From: an uncultured Anaerolineae bacterium
GTDB taxonomy: Bacteria; Chloroflexota; Anaerolineae; J036; Brachytrichaceae
Direction: 5' to 3'
DNA length: 59,081 nucleotides
Assembly (NCBI GenBank): GCA_937959265.1
Contig: CALGMA010000050.1
Location: forward strand, 1 to 59,081
How positions within the stretch are numbered: position 1 is the first letter of the stretch; each line of letters opens with the position of its first letter. Below the pieces are notes generated by a model. The model was not told where the DNA came from. It worked only from the letters and a program-made list of their open reading frames with translations, and made no database searches. The position numbers were made by a program, and so were the translations under genes. Shown in pieces: positions 38,218 to 47,979 of the stretch.

Positions 38218-38584
38218 CTTCGAATTGAGCAACAAGCACAGTCACGGCTTCTTCAACAGAGTCCGAAATTTTGAAAGCGCGATCCAGACGAGTGAGCTCG
38301 AAGATGATGCGCACTGGCTGTTGCAGATTGCAGAGAATCTGGTCGGCGCCGAGCTCTCGACAGTATTTCATGCCTTGCACCAGACAGGCAAGACCGCTGG
38401 AGTCAATGAAGTTGACCCCACCTAAATTAACCACGATGTGCCCTTTCGTTCGGTCCGCGGCTCGCGTCAACATTTGACGCACTTGGGGCACTTCGTGAGC
38501 ATCGAAACGTCCTGACAAACCAATGATCGCGACGGTCTGGTCGTTGCTAGGCGCAGGCTTGATTTCTTGTAAGTTGATTTGCAT
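38195..38584 (-). CDS. STAS-domain anti-anti-sigma factor-like protein (first copy)
   Basis: The 129-residue protein from the ATG at 38584 (MQINLQEIKPAPSNDQTVAI) carries GHIVVNLGGVNFIDSSGLAC with the conserved DSSG phosphorylation serine, and QPVRIIFELTRLDRAFKI at the C-terminal helix. It precedes the phosphatase gene and overlaps it. Its sequence differs clearly from the second STAS copy, so the two are probably specialised rather than a recent duplication. It lies 19 nt after the stop of the GT4 gene. Confidence 0.92.
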   Translation of the reverse strand: MQINLQEIKPAPSNDQTVAIIGLSGRFDAHEVPQVRQMLTRAADRTKGHIVVNLGGVNFIDSSGLACLVQGMKYCRELGADQILCNLQQPVRIIFELTRLDRAFKISDSVEEAVTVLVAQFEDGVYVSC

Positions 38585-38603
38585 AGCCTTCGGCTTCCTC
38601 CCC

Positions 38604-39825
<1,222 letters not shown>

Positions 39826-39839
<14 letters not shown>

Positions 39840-40593
39840 AGGTACCCTTCAGGTCGTTCAGTTTGATCTTGATCAGGTCGCGTAAGAAACGCTGGGCTTC
39901 TTTGGTTGGGTCGAGTTTGGAGCCCGGCGCATCTACCCAAGTAATGGGAACCTCGGCGATGCGGTAGCCAAATTTGTTCGCCAGATAGAGAATCTCTAGA
40001 TCGAAGGAGAATCCGCTGATTGTCTGAGCGCGGAAGAGACGTTGTGCGACTTCCCGCGTGAACATCTTGAAACCGCACTGTGTATCACGAGCGCCAGCCG
40101 AGAAGATGCTGGTGGCGATCCAGCGTAGGCCGCTGCTCATAACGCGACGCGCTAGGCTCTTGTTTGCTTCCTCCGCACCTCGAGCTGCGCGTGAGCCGAT
40201 CGCTATGTCGTATCCCTCATTGATTTTCTCTAGCAGCTTGCTGATCTCTTCGATGGGCGTGCTGTTGTCGGCGTCGTCGAATAGCACGACTTTGCCTCGC
40301 GCTGCCAGCATGCCGCGCCGAACTGCGCTTCCCTTGCCCTCGTTTCTCTGCGCGCGCAACACACGCAGGTTGACGAATCCCAGCTCCTCGACGATTTGGA
40401 CCGTTCGATCCTTCGAACCGTCGTCAGAAATAATTAATTCCCAGGGGATGCCCAGGCTTGAGACGTGTGAAGCAATAGCACCGATGGTCGGTACGATGCG
40501 CGCTTCCTCGTTATAGGCCGGGATCACGATAGAGAGAGCTGGTTGCTCCTCGATCGGTGTCATCTTCCAACGCTGATAATCTTGGTATGACAT
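39826..40593 (-). CDS. Glycosyltransferase family 2, dolichyl/polyprenyl-phosphate glucosyltransferase-like
   Basis: From the ATG at 40593 (MSYQDYQRWKM) the product has 255 residues. It shows LSIVIPAYNEEARI, WELIISDDGSKDRTVQ, GKGSAVRRGMLAARGKVVLF and the DDADNSTP metal site, followed by RDTQCGFKMFTREVAQRLF, typical of ALG5/DPM-like GT2 enzymes that load sugar onto polyprenyl phosphate. It has no C-terminal membrane helices. As the first gene of the minus-strand glycan operon it would supply the activated lipid sugar used by the GT-C enzymes downstream. A longer frame to 40836 has no homology to the family. Confidence 0.9.
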
Positions 40594-40907
40594 AATCAAA
40601 TCGGCCGGTCCGAAGCAAGAATATGTGTGTTCAACTAATTGAGACGGCTGAGGTGGGAAGTTGCTACGGTCACTCGGAGAGAACGCATTGCTATTTAAGT
40701 GGTTGCTAAAAGCGTTGGTGTTGCGGAGGAGACACTCTGCTACGTACTCGCGAGCGCGTATGCGCTGTTGACGAGCATGAAGGGGAGTGGGTGTATCCCC
40801 CAGTGCATGTGTAGGTTGGGTCTGCCTCGCGTGCACCAGGGTTACAAAGTCGTCGTTGGGGGGATGCTCTCCAAGCTATGCTATACTGGTTTTCAACAAT
40901 CGAATAC
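40594..40907. other. Divergent intergenic region between glycan and corrinoid operons
   Basis: These 314 bases lie between the start of the minus-strand glycan operon and the riboswitch. They hold no supported gene. A TATACT at 40882-40887 (plus) may be the -10 box of the corrinoid operon, with a weak TTGGGG at 40856 at long spacing. On the minus strand TATTCT at 40623-40618 is a possible -10 for the glycan operon. Both are weak calls. Confidence 0.4.
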
Positions 40908-41051
40908 GTCGAGGTGACCCGATGCCTGCGCGTCGCGCAGGCTGAAAAGCTCGGAAGCTAGGGCTTAAAGGTGGAAGCCGGTGAGAGTCCGGCGCTGTGC
41001 CGCAACTGTAAGCGCGCCGCTGAGCGCGCGAGCCAGGATGCTTGCCTCGAC
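40908..41051 (+). ncRNA. Cobalamin (B12) riboswitch aptamer
   Basis: The element is closed by a perfect P1 helix, GTCGAGG (40908-40914) with CCTCGAC (41045-41051). Inside are GCCGGTGAGAGTCCGGC and the B12 box GCCGCAACTGTAA (from 40999), and CGAGCCAGGA near the 3' side, all hallmarks of the AdoCbl riboswitch. It precedes btuF and the corrinoid operon, which it should repress when cobalamin is plentiful. The expression platform follows: a hairpin over a Shine-Dalgarno and an intrinsic terminator. Confidence 0.96.
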
Positions 41052-41064
41052 TCGGTATTGCATG

Positions 41065-41109
41065 ACCTTCTCGTGATCAAGGAGGTGAAGTATGACCAAT
41101 GCACCGTGA
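41065..41109 (+). promoter_or_regulatory. Five-codon leader ORF with strong, maskable Shine-Dalgarno
   Basis: AAGGAGGTGA (41079-41088) stands 6 nt before ATG ACC AAT GCA CCG TGA (41092-41109), encoding MTNAP. ACCTTC (41065-41070) can pair with GGAGGT (41081-41086; one G-U pair), hiding the Shine-Dalgarno. It lies between the aptamer and the terminator. This may be a translated leader or ribosome-docking site tuning termination; function is inferred. Confidence 0.5.
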
Positions 41110-41142
41110 AGTCGGTGTGTGATTCTGGTTAAGCGACATCCT

Positions 41143-41170
41143 TACCCCGTCTGAGAAGGCGGGGTTTTTC
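41143..41170 (+). terminator. Intrinsic terminator of the cobalamin riboswitch
   Basis: ACCCCGTC (41144-41151) pairs with GGCGGGGT (41158-41165) around TGAGAA and is followed by a run of T to 41169. It lies 52 nt before btuF, so it is the likely OFF structure of the riboswitch. An exact antiterminator partner was not identified by eye. Confidence 0.8.
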
Positions 41171-41221
41171 ATTCGCAGAGACTGTGCTATCCGATTGTGC
41201 GCTCGTCCGAGCGTACATTGA

Positions 41222-42595
41222 ATGAACCGCTTGCAATCACCCATGTCACACACCGACAAGACAACCCAAGCCTTTCATCGCTTGTCCGCTGCTGCTTTGC
41301 TCGCTGCGGCGTTGACTGCTTGCGCTGTGCCTGTGCCGCCGGTGCAGACCGCTGCGCCTGTGCAGCCGACGGCCGTTCAACAACCCACCGCTACGACTGC
41401 GCCTCAGCCGACGGCCACGCCTGAACCGCAACCAACCGTCGCACCTACGCCGGTTGTCCAAGCTCCAACTGCCAACCTGACCGACGGCTGCATCACGAGC
41501 TTCAGCCCCGATGTGGACTACTTCCCGGAGAAGGTCACCATCGAGGACGCCACCGGCTTCGTGGTGGAGTATCACAAGCACTACAAGGTCATCACCGTGC
41601 TCAATCCCTGGCGCGGCGCCGAGCAGCAATTCAAGTATGTCATCGTGCAATGCGGCGCGCCGGCCCCGACTGATGTCGGCGACGCGCTGGTGATCGAAGC
41701 GCCCGCAAAGGATGTGATCGCCATGAGCACCACCCATCTTCCCCATCTGGAAAAGCTGGACCTGCTCGACCGTCTGCTGGGTCTGGATAGTTTCCTGTAT
41801 GTGAACAACCCTAAGGTGCGCACGCTCATCGAGGCCGGCGCATTGATCGAGATCGGCGACGGCGCCGAGGTGAACGTCGAGAAAACCATCGCCGCCCAGC
41901 CCGACTTAGTGATGACCTTCGGCGTGGGCGATCCGAAGTTTGACGCGCACCCCAAGTTGCTGGAAGCCAAAATCCCCACCGTGATCAACGCCGAATACAT
42001 GGAGGGCACGCCGCTGGGCCGCGCCGAGTGGATCAAGTTCACCGCGCTCTTCTTCAACAAGGAGGCCAAAGCGCAGGAAGAGTATGCGAAGATGAAGCGG
42101 CGCTACCAAGAAGTGGCGGAGAAGGCGAAGGCAGCCGCGAACAAGCCTACCGTCATCTCCGGCATGGCCAGCAAGGACAAGTGGCGCGTGCCGGGCGGCG
42201 GCAGCTACGCTGCCAGGCTGGTTATTGACGCCGGCGGCGCTTATCTCTACGCCGACGACACCAGCGCCGGCAGTCTCTCGCTCACCTTCGAGGAGGTGTA
42301 CGACAAGGCCGTTAAGGCCGACGTGTGGCTGCTAACCAGCTTCCAGCGCTACGACAGCATCAAGGCGGTGCTGGAGGCGGAGCCGCGCTACGCCGAGATG
42401 GCCGCCGTCAAGAGCGGCAACGTCTGGAACTACGACAAGCGCGTGAACGAAAACGGCGGCAACGATTACTGGGAGACCGGCGTGGGCAATCCCGACCTGT
42501 TGCTGGCGGACTTGGTGAAGATCTTGCACCCTGAACTCCTGCCGGATCACGAGCTGGTGTTCTGGCGGCAGATCCCCGCTGAGCCTACGCAATGA
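41222..42595 (+). CDS. btuF: ABC transporter substrate-binding lipoprotein for corrinoid
   Basis: The 457-residue protein has a lipoprotein signal (AAALLAAALTAC, lipobox LTAC at about residue 35) and a long Pro/Thr/Gln/Ala linker. A type III periplasmic-binding fold follows (DVIAMSTTHLPHLEKLDLLD, NVEKTIAAQPDLVMTFGVGD, SGMASKDKWRVPGGGSYAAR). It should capture cobalamin or cobinamide outside the membrane for BtuCD; riboswitch control and neighbours support corrinoid rather than iron-siderophore. It is longer than E. coli BtuF because of the linker and an extra N-terminal strand region. No Shine-Dalgarno precedes the ATG at 41222; the ATG at 41243 is an alternative. Confidence 0.88.
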   Translation: MNRLQSPMSHTDKTTQAFHRLSAAALLAAALTACAVPVPPVQTAAPVQPTAVQQPTATTAPQPTATPEPQPTVAPTPVVQAPTANLTDGCITSFSPDVDYFPEKVTIEDATGFVVEYHKHYKVITVLNPWRGAEQQFKYVIVQCGAPAPTDVGDALVIEAPAKDVIAMSTTHLPHLEKLDLLDRLLGLDSFLYVNNPKVRTLIEAGALIEIGDGAEVNVEKTIAAQPDLVMTFGVGDPKFDAHPKLLEAKIPTVINAEYMEGTPLGRAEWIKFTALFFNKEAKAQEEYAKMKRRYQEVAEKAKAAANKPTVISGMASKDKWRVPGGGSYAARLVIDAGGAYLYADDTSAGSLSLTFEEVYDKAVKADVWLLTSFQRYDSIKAVLEAEPRYAEMAAVKSGNVWNYDKRVNENGGNDYWETGVGNPDLLLADLVKILHPELLPDHELVFWRQIPAEPTQ

Positions 42596-43689
42596 ACCTA
42601 TCCCTGCCCTCAACCGGGGTTGGCCGAGCGCAAGCGCCGGCCAACCCCTTCCCTCCGCTGGGGATGCGGCGCGGCGTCTTTGCGTTGTTGGTCGCCTTCG
42701 CTGCCTTTGCCTTCCTGCTGTCGCTGGCCATCGGCTCGGTGCGCATCCCGCTCGACGAGGTGGTGCGCATACTGCTGGGTGGCCAAGCAAGCAAAGACAC
42801 CTGGCAGACCATCATCCTGCTCTTTCGTTTGCCCAAGGCCATTACCGCGCTGCTGGCCGGCGCGGCGCTGAGCGTGGCCGGCCTGCAGATGCAGACGCTC
42901 TTTCGTAACCCGCTGGCCGACCCGTTTGTGCTGGGCATCAGCAGCGGGGCGAGCCTGGGCGTGGCGCTGGTGGTGCTGGGCGGCACAGCAGCCAGCGTCA
43001 GCGTCTTCGGTCGCGCGGCCTTCTTGGGCGAGTTCGGGCTGGTGAGCGCGGCGTCGCTGGGTGCGGCTGCCGTGTTCTCGCTGGTGATGCTGATCGCCCG
43101 CCGCGTGCAAAGCGCGATCACGCTGCTGGTGCTGGGGCTGATGATCGGCTACCTCACTGGCGCGGTGGTCAGCGTGCTGCTGTACTTCGCCCTGCCGGAG
43201 CAGGTCAGCGCCTACGTCAACTGGACGTTCGGCAGCTTTGGCGGCGTGACTTGGCAGCAGATGCGCGCCTTCGCGCCGGCCGCGTTGCTCGGCCTGGGGA
43301 TCGGCTGGTTCACTGTGAAGCCGCTCAACGCGCTCTTGCTGGGGGAGAACTACGCGGCCAGCATGGGGGTGAACGTGCGCGCGGCGCGCTGGTGGGTGAC
43401 GGCCAGCGCCTCGCTGTTGGCCGGCGCGGTCACGGCGTTCTGCGGCCCGATTGGCTTCCTCGGCTTAGCCGTGCCGCACTTGTGCCGCGCCCTGTTCGGC
43501 ACCAGCGACCACCGTGTGCTGCTGCCGGCGGCGCTGCTGCTAGGCGGCGGGCTGGCGCTGATCTTCGACCTGATCTCGCAGATGCCCGGCGCGCGCGCCG
43601 CGCTGCCGCTCAACGTGGTTACCTCGGCGGTGGGCGCGCCCATCGTGCTGTGGATCGTCCTGCGCCGCCAGAGCTTCGGGCGGGTGTGA
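42592..43689 (+). CDS. btuC: FecCD/BtuC-type corrinoid ABC permease
   Basis: The 365-residue protein has about ten membrane helices and the family motifs LFRLPKAITALLAGAALSVA, GLQMQTLFRNPLADPFVLGI, FGSFGGVTWQQM, and the coupling loop FCGPIGFLGLAVPHLCRALF. It forms the translocation pore for the substrate delivered by the upstream lipoprotein. The ATG overlaps the btuF stop (ATGA), and the ATPase gene starts 8 nt after it. Confidence 0.92.
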   Translation: MNLSLPSTGVGRAQAPANPFPPLGMRRGVFALLVAFAAFAFLLSLAIGSVRIPLDEVVRILLGGQASKDTWQTIILLFRLPKAITALLAGAALSVAGLQMQTLFRNPLADPFVLGISSGASLGVALVVLGGTAASVSVFGRAAFLGEFGLVSAASLGAAAVFSLVMLIARRVQSAITLLVLGLMIGYLTGAVVSVLLYFALPEQVSAYVNWTFGSFGGVTWQQMRAFAPAALLGLGIGWFTVKPLNALLLGENYAASMGVNVRAARWWVTASASLLAGAVTAFCGPIGFLGLAVPHLCRALFGTSDHRVLLPAALLLGGGLALIFDLISQMPGARAALPLNVVTSAVGAPIVLWIVLRRQSFGRV

Positions 43690-43696
43690 GGCCGAG

Positions 43697-44617
43697 ATGA
43701 GGACGGAACAAGCGATGCCGTCACGCAGCGGCCATTGGCCTCTCGACGGCGAAGCTGCGGTTGCCGCGGCTGCCATGCGCGCAGTGCGCCTCACTACCGG
43801 CTATCGCAACGGCGGCGTGGTGCGCGTCGTGCATCGCGATCTCGACCTCAGCCTGCCGCGCGGCCGGCTGACTGCGCTGCTCGGCCCAAACGGCACCGGC
43901 AAGAGCACGCTGATGCGCACGCTGTGCGGCCTGCAGCCGGCGCTGGGCGGCGTCGTGTGGATCGAGGATGAACCGCTGCATCGCCTCTCATCCGCTCAGC
44001 GCGCGCGCAAGCTAGCCGTGGTGCTCACCGACCGCGTGGACATCGGCTCCATGACGGCCTACGGCCTGGTGGCGCTGGGACGGCATCCCTACACCCGCTG
44101 GGACGGCCGCCTGACGCCGGAGGATGAGCAGATCGTGCAAGAGGCGATGCGCGCGGCGCGCTGCGAGTCGCTGGCGTGGCGCGCGGTCGGCCAGCTCAGC
44201 GACGGCGAGCGTCAGCGCGTGATGATCGCCCGCGCGCTCGCCCAACAGACGCCGATCATCCTGCTCGACGAGCCGACCGCTTTCCTCGACCTCCCGCGCC
44301 GCATCGAGATCATGCACCTGCTGCGCGACCTGGCGCATCAGACCGGCCGCGCTCTGCTGCTCAGCACGCACGACCTGGAGCTGGCGCTGCGCTTCGCCGA
44401 TGCGCTGTGGCTGATGGGCAACGACGGCGCGTTCGTCGCCGGCGCGCCGGAGGAGATATATCGGCGGGGAGACTTGCTGCGCATCTTCGCCGGCGAGGGC
44501 GAAGCGGTGCAACGCTACCTGCAGGAGATGCACGAGCGATTGAAGCTGCACGACGCGCAACTACTCGCATCTTTACCATCCACGGAGAACAAACGACATG
44601 ACGCATCCTGCACTTGA
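43697..44617 (+). CDS. btuD: Corrinoid ABC transporter ATP-binding protein
   Basis: The 306-residue ATPase has Walker A LLGPNGTGKSTLMR, signature LSDGERQRVMIARAL, Walker B IILLDEPTAFLD and the switch histidine in LLLSTHDLEL. It powers import with the upstream permease. It has about 25 extra N-terminal residues before the ABC core; an internal start is possible. Its 3' end overlaps the next gene by 20 nt. Confidence 0.92.
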   Translation: MRTEQAMPSRSGHWPLDGEAAVAAAAMRAVRLTTGYRNGGVVRVVHRDLDLSLPRGRLTALLGPNGTGKSTLMRTLCGLQPALGGVVWIEDEPLHRLSSAQRARKLAVVLTDRVDIGSMTAYGLVALGRHPYTRWDGRLTPEDEQIVQEAMRAARCESLAWRAVGQLSDGERQRVMIARALAQQTPIILLDEPTAFLDLPRRIEIMHLLRDLAHQTGRALLLSTHDLELALRFADALWLMGNDGAFVAGAPEEIYRRGDLLRIFAGEGEAVQRYLQEMHERLKLHDAQLLASLPSTENKRHDASCT

Positions 44618-45179
44618 ACCGCACTTCGTCAACGAAGAACTGGGCGATGGCCTGATCGAAGGCTGGCGCCTAGAGGTCGGCGAGGCAAAGCTGTTTGAAC
44701 TGCTCAAAGAGTTGTTCGAGGAATACTGGTCCTGCATTGTCTTCGGCACCATGATCCAAGGCAGCGTCTTCGAGATCAAGGCGGAGCGCCCGCCGACGCG
44801 CATCACGCTGCTAGATGGCTATCTCACGGTGGACTTCGGCGCGTGGCATTTCCACGTCTGCATCGGCGACCACTTCGGCACGGCCGCGCGCCCTACGTCG
44901 CCGGAGCTGCGCGCCATCCGCAAGACCAGCCGCGCAGAGCTAGTACGTCGGTTGAACCCCGATGGCACGCCCAGCAGTTGGCGGCTGCGGCTGTTCAACG
45001 GCCGCGATGAGAACCAGCTCACGGTGTTTTTGCCCAACCCCTTCATCACCGACGAGATGAAAATCGCCCGCGCGCCGGATTGGGATCGGCTGGCGCTGTG
45101 GGATCATCTGCGCGCGAAGTACCTCGGCCTAGGGCCGGACCCAAAAGACCGCACGGCCAAGACGCTATTTCATGGCTGA
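44598..45179 (+). CDS. Uncharacterised protein within corrinoid operon
   Basis: I do not recognise this 193-residue soluble protein. It has no signal or membrane segment. A mixed alpha/beta pattern is seen, with an amphipathic helix (AKLFELLKELFEEYWSCI), a strand-rich middle (RITLLDGYLTVDFGAWHFHV, then CIGDHFG) whose WHFHVCIGDH stretch offers three histidines and a cysteine as possible metal or corrinoid ligands, and a conserved-looking LPNPFITDEMKIARAPDWDR end. It overlaps btuD by 20 nt and cobB by 8 nt, so it is firmly part of the operon and probably serves corrinoid or cobalt handling. Confidence 0.85.
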   Translation: MTHPALEPHFVNEELGDGLIEGWRLEVGEAKLFELLKELFEEYWSCIVFGTMIQGSVFEIKAERPPTRITLLDGYLTVDFGAWHFHVCIGDHFGTAARPTSPELRAIRKTSRAELVRRLNPDGTPSSWRLRLFNGRDENQLTVFLPNPFITDEMKIARAPDWDRLALWDHLRAKYLGLGPDPKDRTAKTLFHG

Positions 45180-46629
45180 TAACCCTTTTCTCCCGCCCTC
45201 CGTGGTCATTGCTGCGCCGCACAGCGGCAGCGGCAAGACGACGATCGCCGTCGGTTTGCTTGCCGCGCTCGCTGCGCGTGGCCTGCGCGTAGCGCCCTTC
45301 AAGGTGGGACCAGACTACATTGATCCCTCGCTGTTGGCTCAGGCCGCTGGCCAGCCGTGCCACAACCTCGATGCTTGGATGCTCGGCGAGGACGGCGCGT
45401 TGGCCAGCTTCGCCCGACGCAGCCGAGGCGCTGACCTCGCCGTGATCGAGGGCGCGATGGGGCTGTTCGACGGCGTGGCCGGCGAGGACGACACCGCCAG
45501 CGCCGCGCACGTCGCCCGCTTGCTCAACGCCGCTGTGGTGTTGGTGCTGGATGCGCAAGCCATGGCGCGCACGGCCGCCGCGCTGGTGCACGGGCTGGCC
45601 ACGTTCGACCCGCGCGTGCAGGTGGCCGGCTTGATCTTCAACCGCGTCGGCAGCCCCACCCACGCTGCCATGTTGCGCGAGGCCGTGACGCAGCACACAT
45701 CGGTGCGGGCGCTGGGCAGCCTGCCGCGCGATGAACGCCTGGCGCTGCCGGAACGGCATCTCGGCTTAGTGCCCGCTGCCGAGCATGACGTGTCGGCCTG
45801 GGTAGCGGCTGCGCGCGCCGCCGTAGAAGCCAACGTGGATGTGGATGGGCTGCTGGCGCTCGCGCGCGCCAGCGCGCAGCAGAGCGTGCTCCCCTTTCGC
45901 GCAACCCCTGCGCTGCCGCTTGACCCCCTCCCTCGCTCCAATAGCGCAACCGCGCGCCCTTGCATTGCCATCGCCCGCGACGAGGCCTTCAGCTTCTTCT
46001 ACCCCGACAACCTGGAATTGCTGGAGGAAGCCGGCGCCGAGCCGGCGTTCTTCAGCCCGCTGCGCGATGCGCATCTGCCGGAGGGCAGCGCGGCGGTGAT
46101 CCTGTGCGGCGGCTTCCCAGAGCTATACGCAGCGCAGCTTGCGGCCAACGCCGACATGCGCGCGGCCATCGCCGCGGCGGCGCGGGCCGGCATGCCCATC
46201 TACGCCGAGTGCGGCGGGCTGATGTACCTGTGCGAAGCGCTGGTGGATCAATCGGGCGCAGCGCATCCCATGTGCGGCGTGTTGCCCGGCCGCTCGGCGA
46301 TGACCGGCCGGCTGACGCTGGGCTACCGCCTCGCCCGCGCGCCGCGCGACAACTGGCTGTGGCGAGCCGGCGAGACCATCCGCGGCCACGAGTTCCACTA
46401 CTCAACGTGGCAGGCCGACGGGCCGATGCTCGAACCTGCTTACATCTTCCAGCCGATGCACTACCTCAAGGAACCGCGCCCGGACGGCGCCCAGGCCGGC
46501 AGTGTGATCGCCTCGTATCTGCACGTGCATTTTCTCGCCAAGCCCGAGCTGGCCATGCGCTTGGCGCGCGCTGCGCGCGATTGGGCGCAGCACGAATTGG
46601 AGCGACGCAATGGCATCCTTGCAACTTGA
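45172..46629 (+). CDS. cobB: Cobyrinate a,c-diamide synthase
   Basis: The 485-residue enzyme has a P-loop APHSGSGKTT (15-24), the VAPFKVGPDYIDPSLLAQAA signature, IEGAMGLFDGVAGEDDTASA, and a C-terminal class I-like glutaminase domain with catalytic C347 in YAECGGLMYL. The end GHEFHYSTWQ is also characteristic. It amidates the a and c side chains of cobyrinate using glutamine and ATP. The cobyrinate form (CbiA) and the hydrogenobyrinate form (CobB) cannot be told apart from sequence. It overlaps the next gene by 20 nt. Confidence 0.93.
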   Translation: MADNPFLPPSVVIAAPHSGSGKTTIAVGLLAALAARGLRVAPFKVGPDYIDPSLLAQAAGQPCHNLDAWMLGEDGALASFARRSRGADLAVIEGAMGLFDGVAGEDDTASAAHVARLLNAAVVLVLDAQAMARTAAALVHGLATFDPRVQVAGLIFNRVGSPTHAAMLREAVTQHTSVRALGSLPRDERLALPERHLGLVPAAEHDVSAWVAAARAAVEANVDVDGLLALARASAQQSVLPFRATPALPLDPLPRSNSATARPCIAIARDEAFSFFYPDNLELLEEAGAEPAFFSPLRDAHLPEGSAAVILCGGFPELYAAQLAANADMRAAIAAAARAGMPIYAECGGLMYLCEALVDQSGAAHPMCGVLPGRSAMTGRLTLGYRLARAPRDNWLWRAGETIRGHEFHYSTWQADGPMLEPAYIFQPMHYLKEPRPDGAQAGSVIASYLHVHFLAKPELAMRLARAARDWAQHELERRNGILAT

Positions 46630-47326
46630 GCGCACAACGACGCTCCTAGACGGTGTGCTTCTGCATCTTCACGATCACGCGCTTCATGTAGAGGGCGCGC
46701 GGCCGCTGAGCTGCGTCAGCTCGGCCGTGGTGGGTGGCGGGCTCCAGCGCGCGCGGCACATTCTCAACCTCGGCGTGTCGGCGGCGTATCGCTGCGGCAA
46801 TCACGTGGCGGACTTGCAGCGCGCTGCGCTCGCCTTGGGCATTGCCGAGCCGTTCGTCGGCCTGATGACCGCCGCAAGCCTGGCCGACGCGCGTGCCTGC
46901 GCGGAGCGCGACGGCGAGGTGGCGGCAGCTGCTGTGGTGACGCTGGGCATCAGCCACCCCACGGCTGCCGGACGCTCCGAATGTGCCGTCTCTCAACGCG
47001 GCAAAGCGAGGCCCGGCACCATCAACATCATCGTCTTGGTGGACGGTCGGCTGGCGCCCGGCGCGCACATCAACCTGCTGCTCACCGCTACCGAGGCGAA
47101 GAGTCTCGTGCTGGCGGAACAGGGCGTGCGCACGCCGGAAGGATGGCTGGCCAGCGGCACCGGCACCGATGCGCTGGTGGTCGCCTGCACCGAGCGCGGC
47201 GCATGGCTGGAGTATGGCGGGCCGATCTCGTTGGTCGGCGCGCTGGTGGGCCGTGCCGTGCGCGCTGCCACTGAAGCAGCGCTCTCCGCCTGGCAGCGCC
47301 GCCGGCATGAGATGAGCCAGAGGTGA
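46610..47326 (+). CDS. cbiZ: Adenosylcobinamide amidohydrolase CbiZ
   Basis: The 238-residue protein carries the CbiZ core: LSCVSSAVVGGGLQRARHIL, TLGISHPTAAGRSECAV, GTINIIVLVDGRLAPGAHIN and LLLTATEAKSLVLAEQGVRT, ending GWLASGTGTDALVVACT. CbiZ hydrolyses the aminopropanol (or loop) amide of (pseudo)cobinamide to give adenosylcobyric acid, which CbiB can re-use. It is typical of archaea, some Rhodobacterales and Chloroflexota. Its place beside BtuFCD and CbiB argues for corrinoid salvage and remodelling. Confidence 0.93.
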   Translation: MASLQLERTTTLLDGVLLHLHDHALHVEGARPLSCVSSAVVGGGLQRARHILNLGVSAAYRCGNHVADLQRAALALGIAEPFVGLMTAASLADARACAERDGEVAAAAVVTLGISHPTAAGRSECAVSQRGKARPGTINIIVLVDGRLAPGAHINLLLTATEAKSLVLAEQGVRTPEGWLASGTGTDALVVACTERGAWLEYGGPISLVGALVGRAVRAATEAALSAWQRRRHEMSQR

Positions 47327-47332
47327 CAAGAC

Positions 47333-47977
47333 ATGAACAGCGAATCAAGCGAACCGCGAGCGGTTGACCGTTTCGGCATCGAGTTGGCCAACACGCCGTT
47401 GCGCAGCGACCCTGAGCGTGAGGCAAAGCGCAAGGCCGCGCGCGAGATGCATCGCCCCAAAGGGCTGGTGATCGTCAACACCGGCAAAGGCAAAGGCAAG
47501 ACCACGGCGGCCATCGGCATTCTGGTGCGCGCCTGGGGGCGCAACCTGCGCGTCGGCGGCGTGCAGTTCTTCAAGCACGAAAAGTCGTCCTACGGCGAGC
47601 TGAAAGCCCTGGCCAAGATGGGCATCGAGCTGACGCCGATGGGCGACGGCTTCACCTGGACCAGCAAGGACCTGGACGAGACGCAGGCCAAGGCGCTGCA
47701 CGGCTGGGAAGTGGCCAAGCAGAAGATCGCCAGCGGCGAATACGACGTGTTCCTGCTGGATGAGTTCACCTACGTCATGCACTTCGGCTGGCTGGACGCG
47801 AACGAGGTGGTGGCATGGCTGCGCGCGCACAAGCCGCCCATGACCCACGTGATCATCACCGGCCGCGACGCGCCCGAAGCGCTCATCGCGTTCGCCGACC
47901 TGGTGACGGAGATGCGCGAGGTCAAGCATCCCTACCGCGACCAGGGCATTCGCGCCCAGCCGGGGATTGAATTCTGA
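47333..47977 (+). CDS. cobO: Corrinoid adenosyltransferase (CobA/CobO/BtuR type)
   Basis: The 214-residue enzyme has the P-loop [16 protein letters not shown], the [20 protein letters not shown] region, and [15 protein letters not shown], closing with [16 protein letters not shown]. It transfers the 5'-deoxyadenosyl group of ATP to Co(I) corrinoid. The N-terminal 40 residues form the usual CobO lid. The gap to cbiZ is 6 nt and to cobN 2 nt. Confidence 0.95.
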   Translation: MNSESSEPRAVDRFGIELANTPLRSDPEREAKRKAAREMHRPKGLVIVNTGKGKGKTTAAIGILVRAWGRNLRVGGVQFFKHEKSSYGELKALAKMGIELTPMGDGFTWTSKDLDETQAKALHGWEVAKQKIASGEYDVFLLDEFTYVMHFGWLDANEVVAWLRAHKPPMTHVIITGRDAPEALIAFADLVTEMREVKHPYRDQGIRAQPGIEF

Positions 47978-47979
47978 CG

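Noticed and set aside
41077..41259. Minus-strand 60-codon frame over the riboswitch leader
   Set aside because: It overlaps the expression platform and the btuF start on the opposite strand and has no supporting Shine-Dalgarno sequence or homology.
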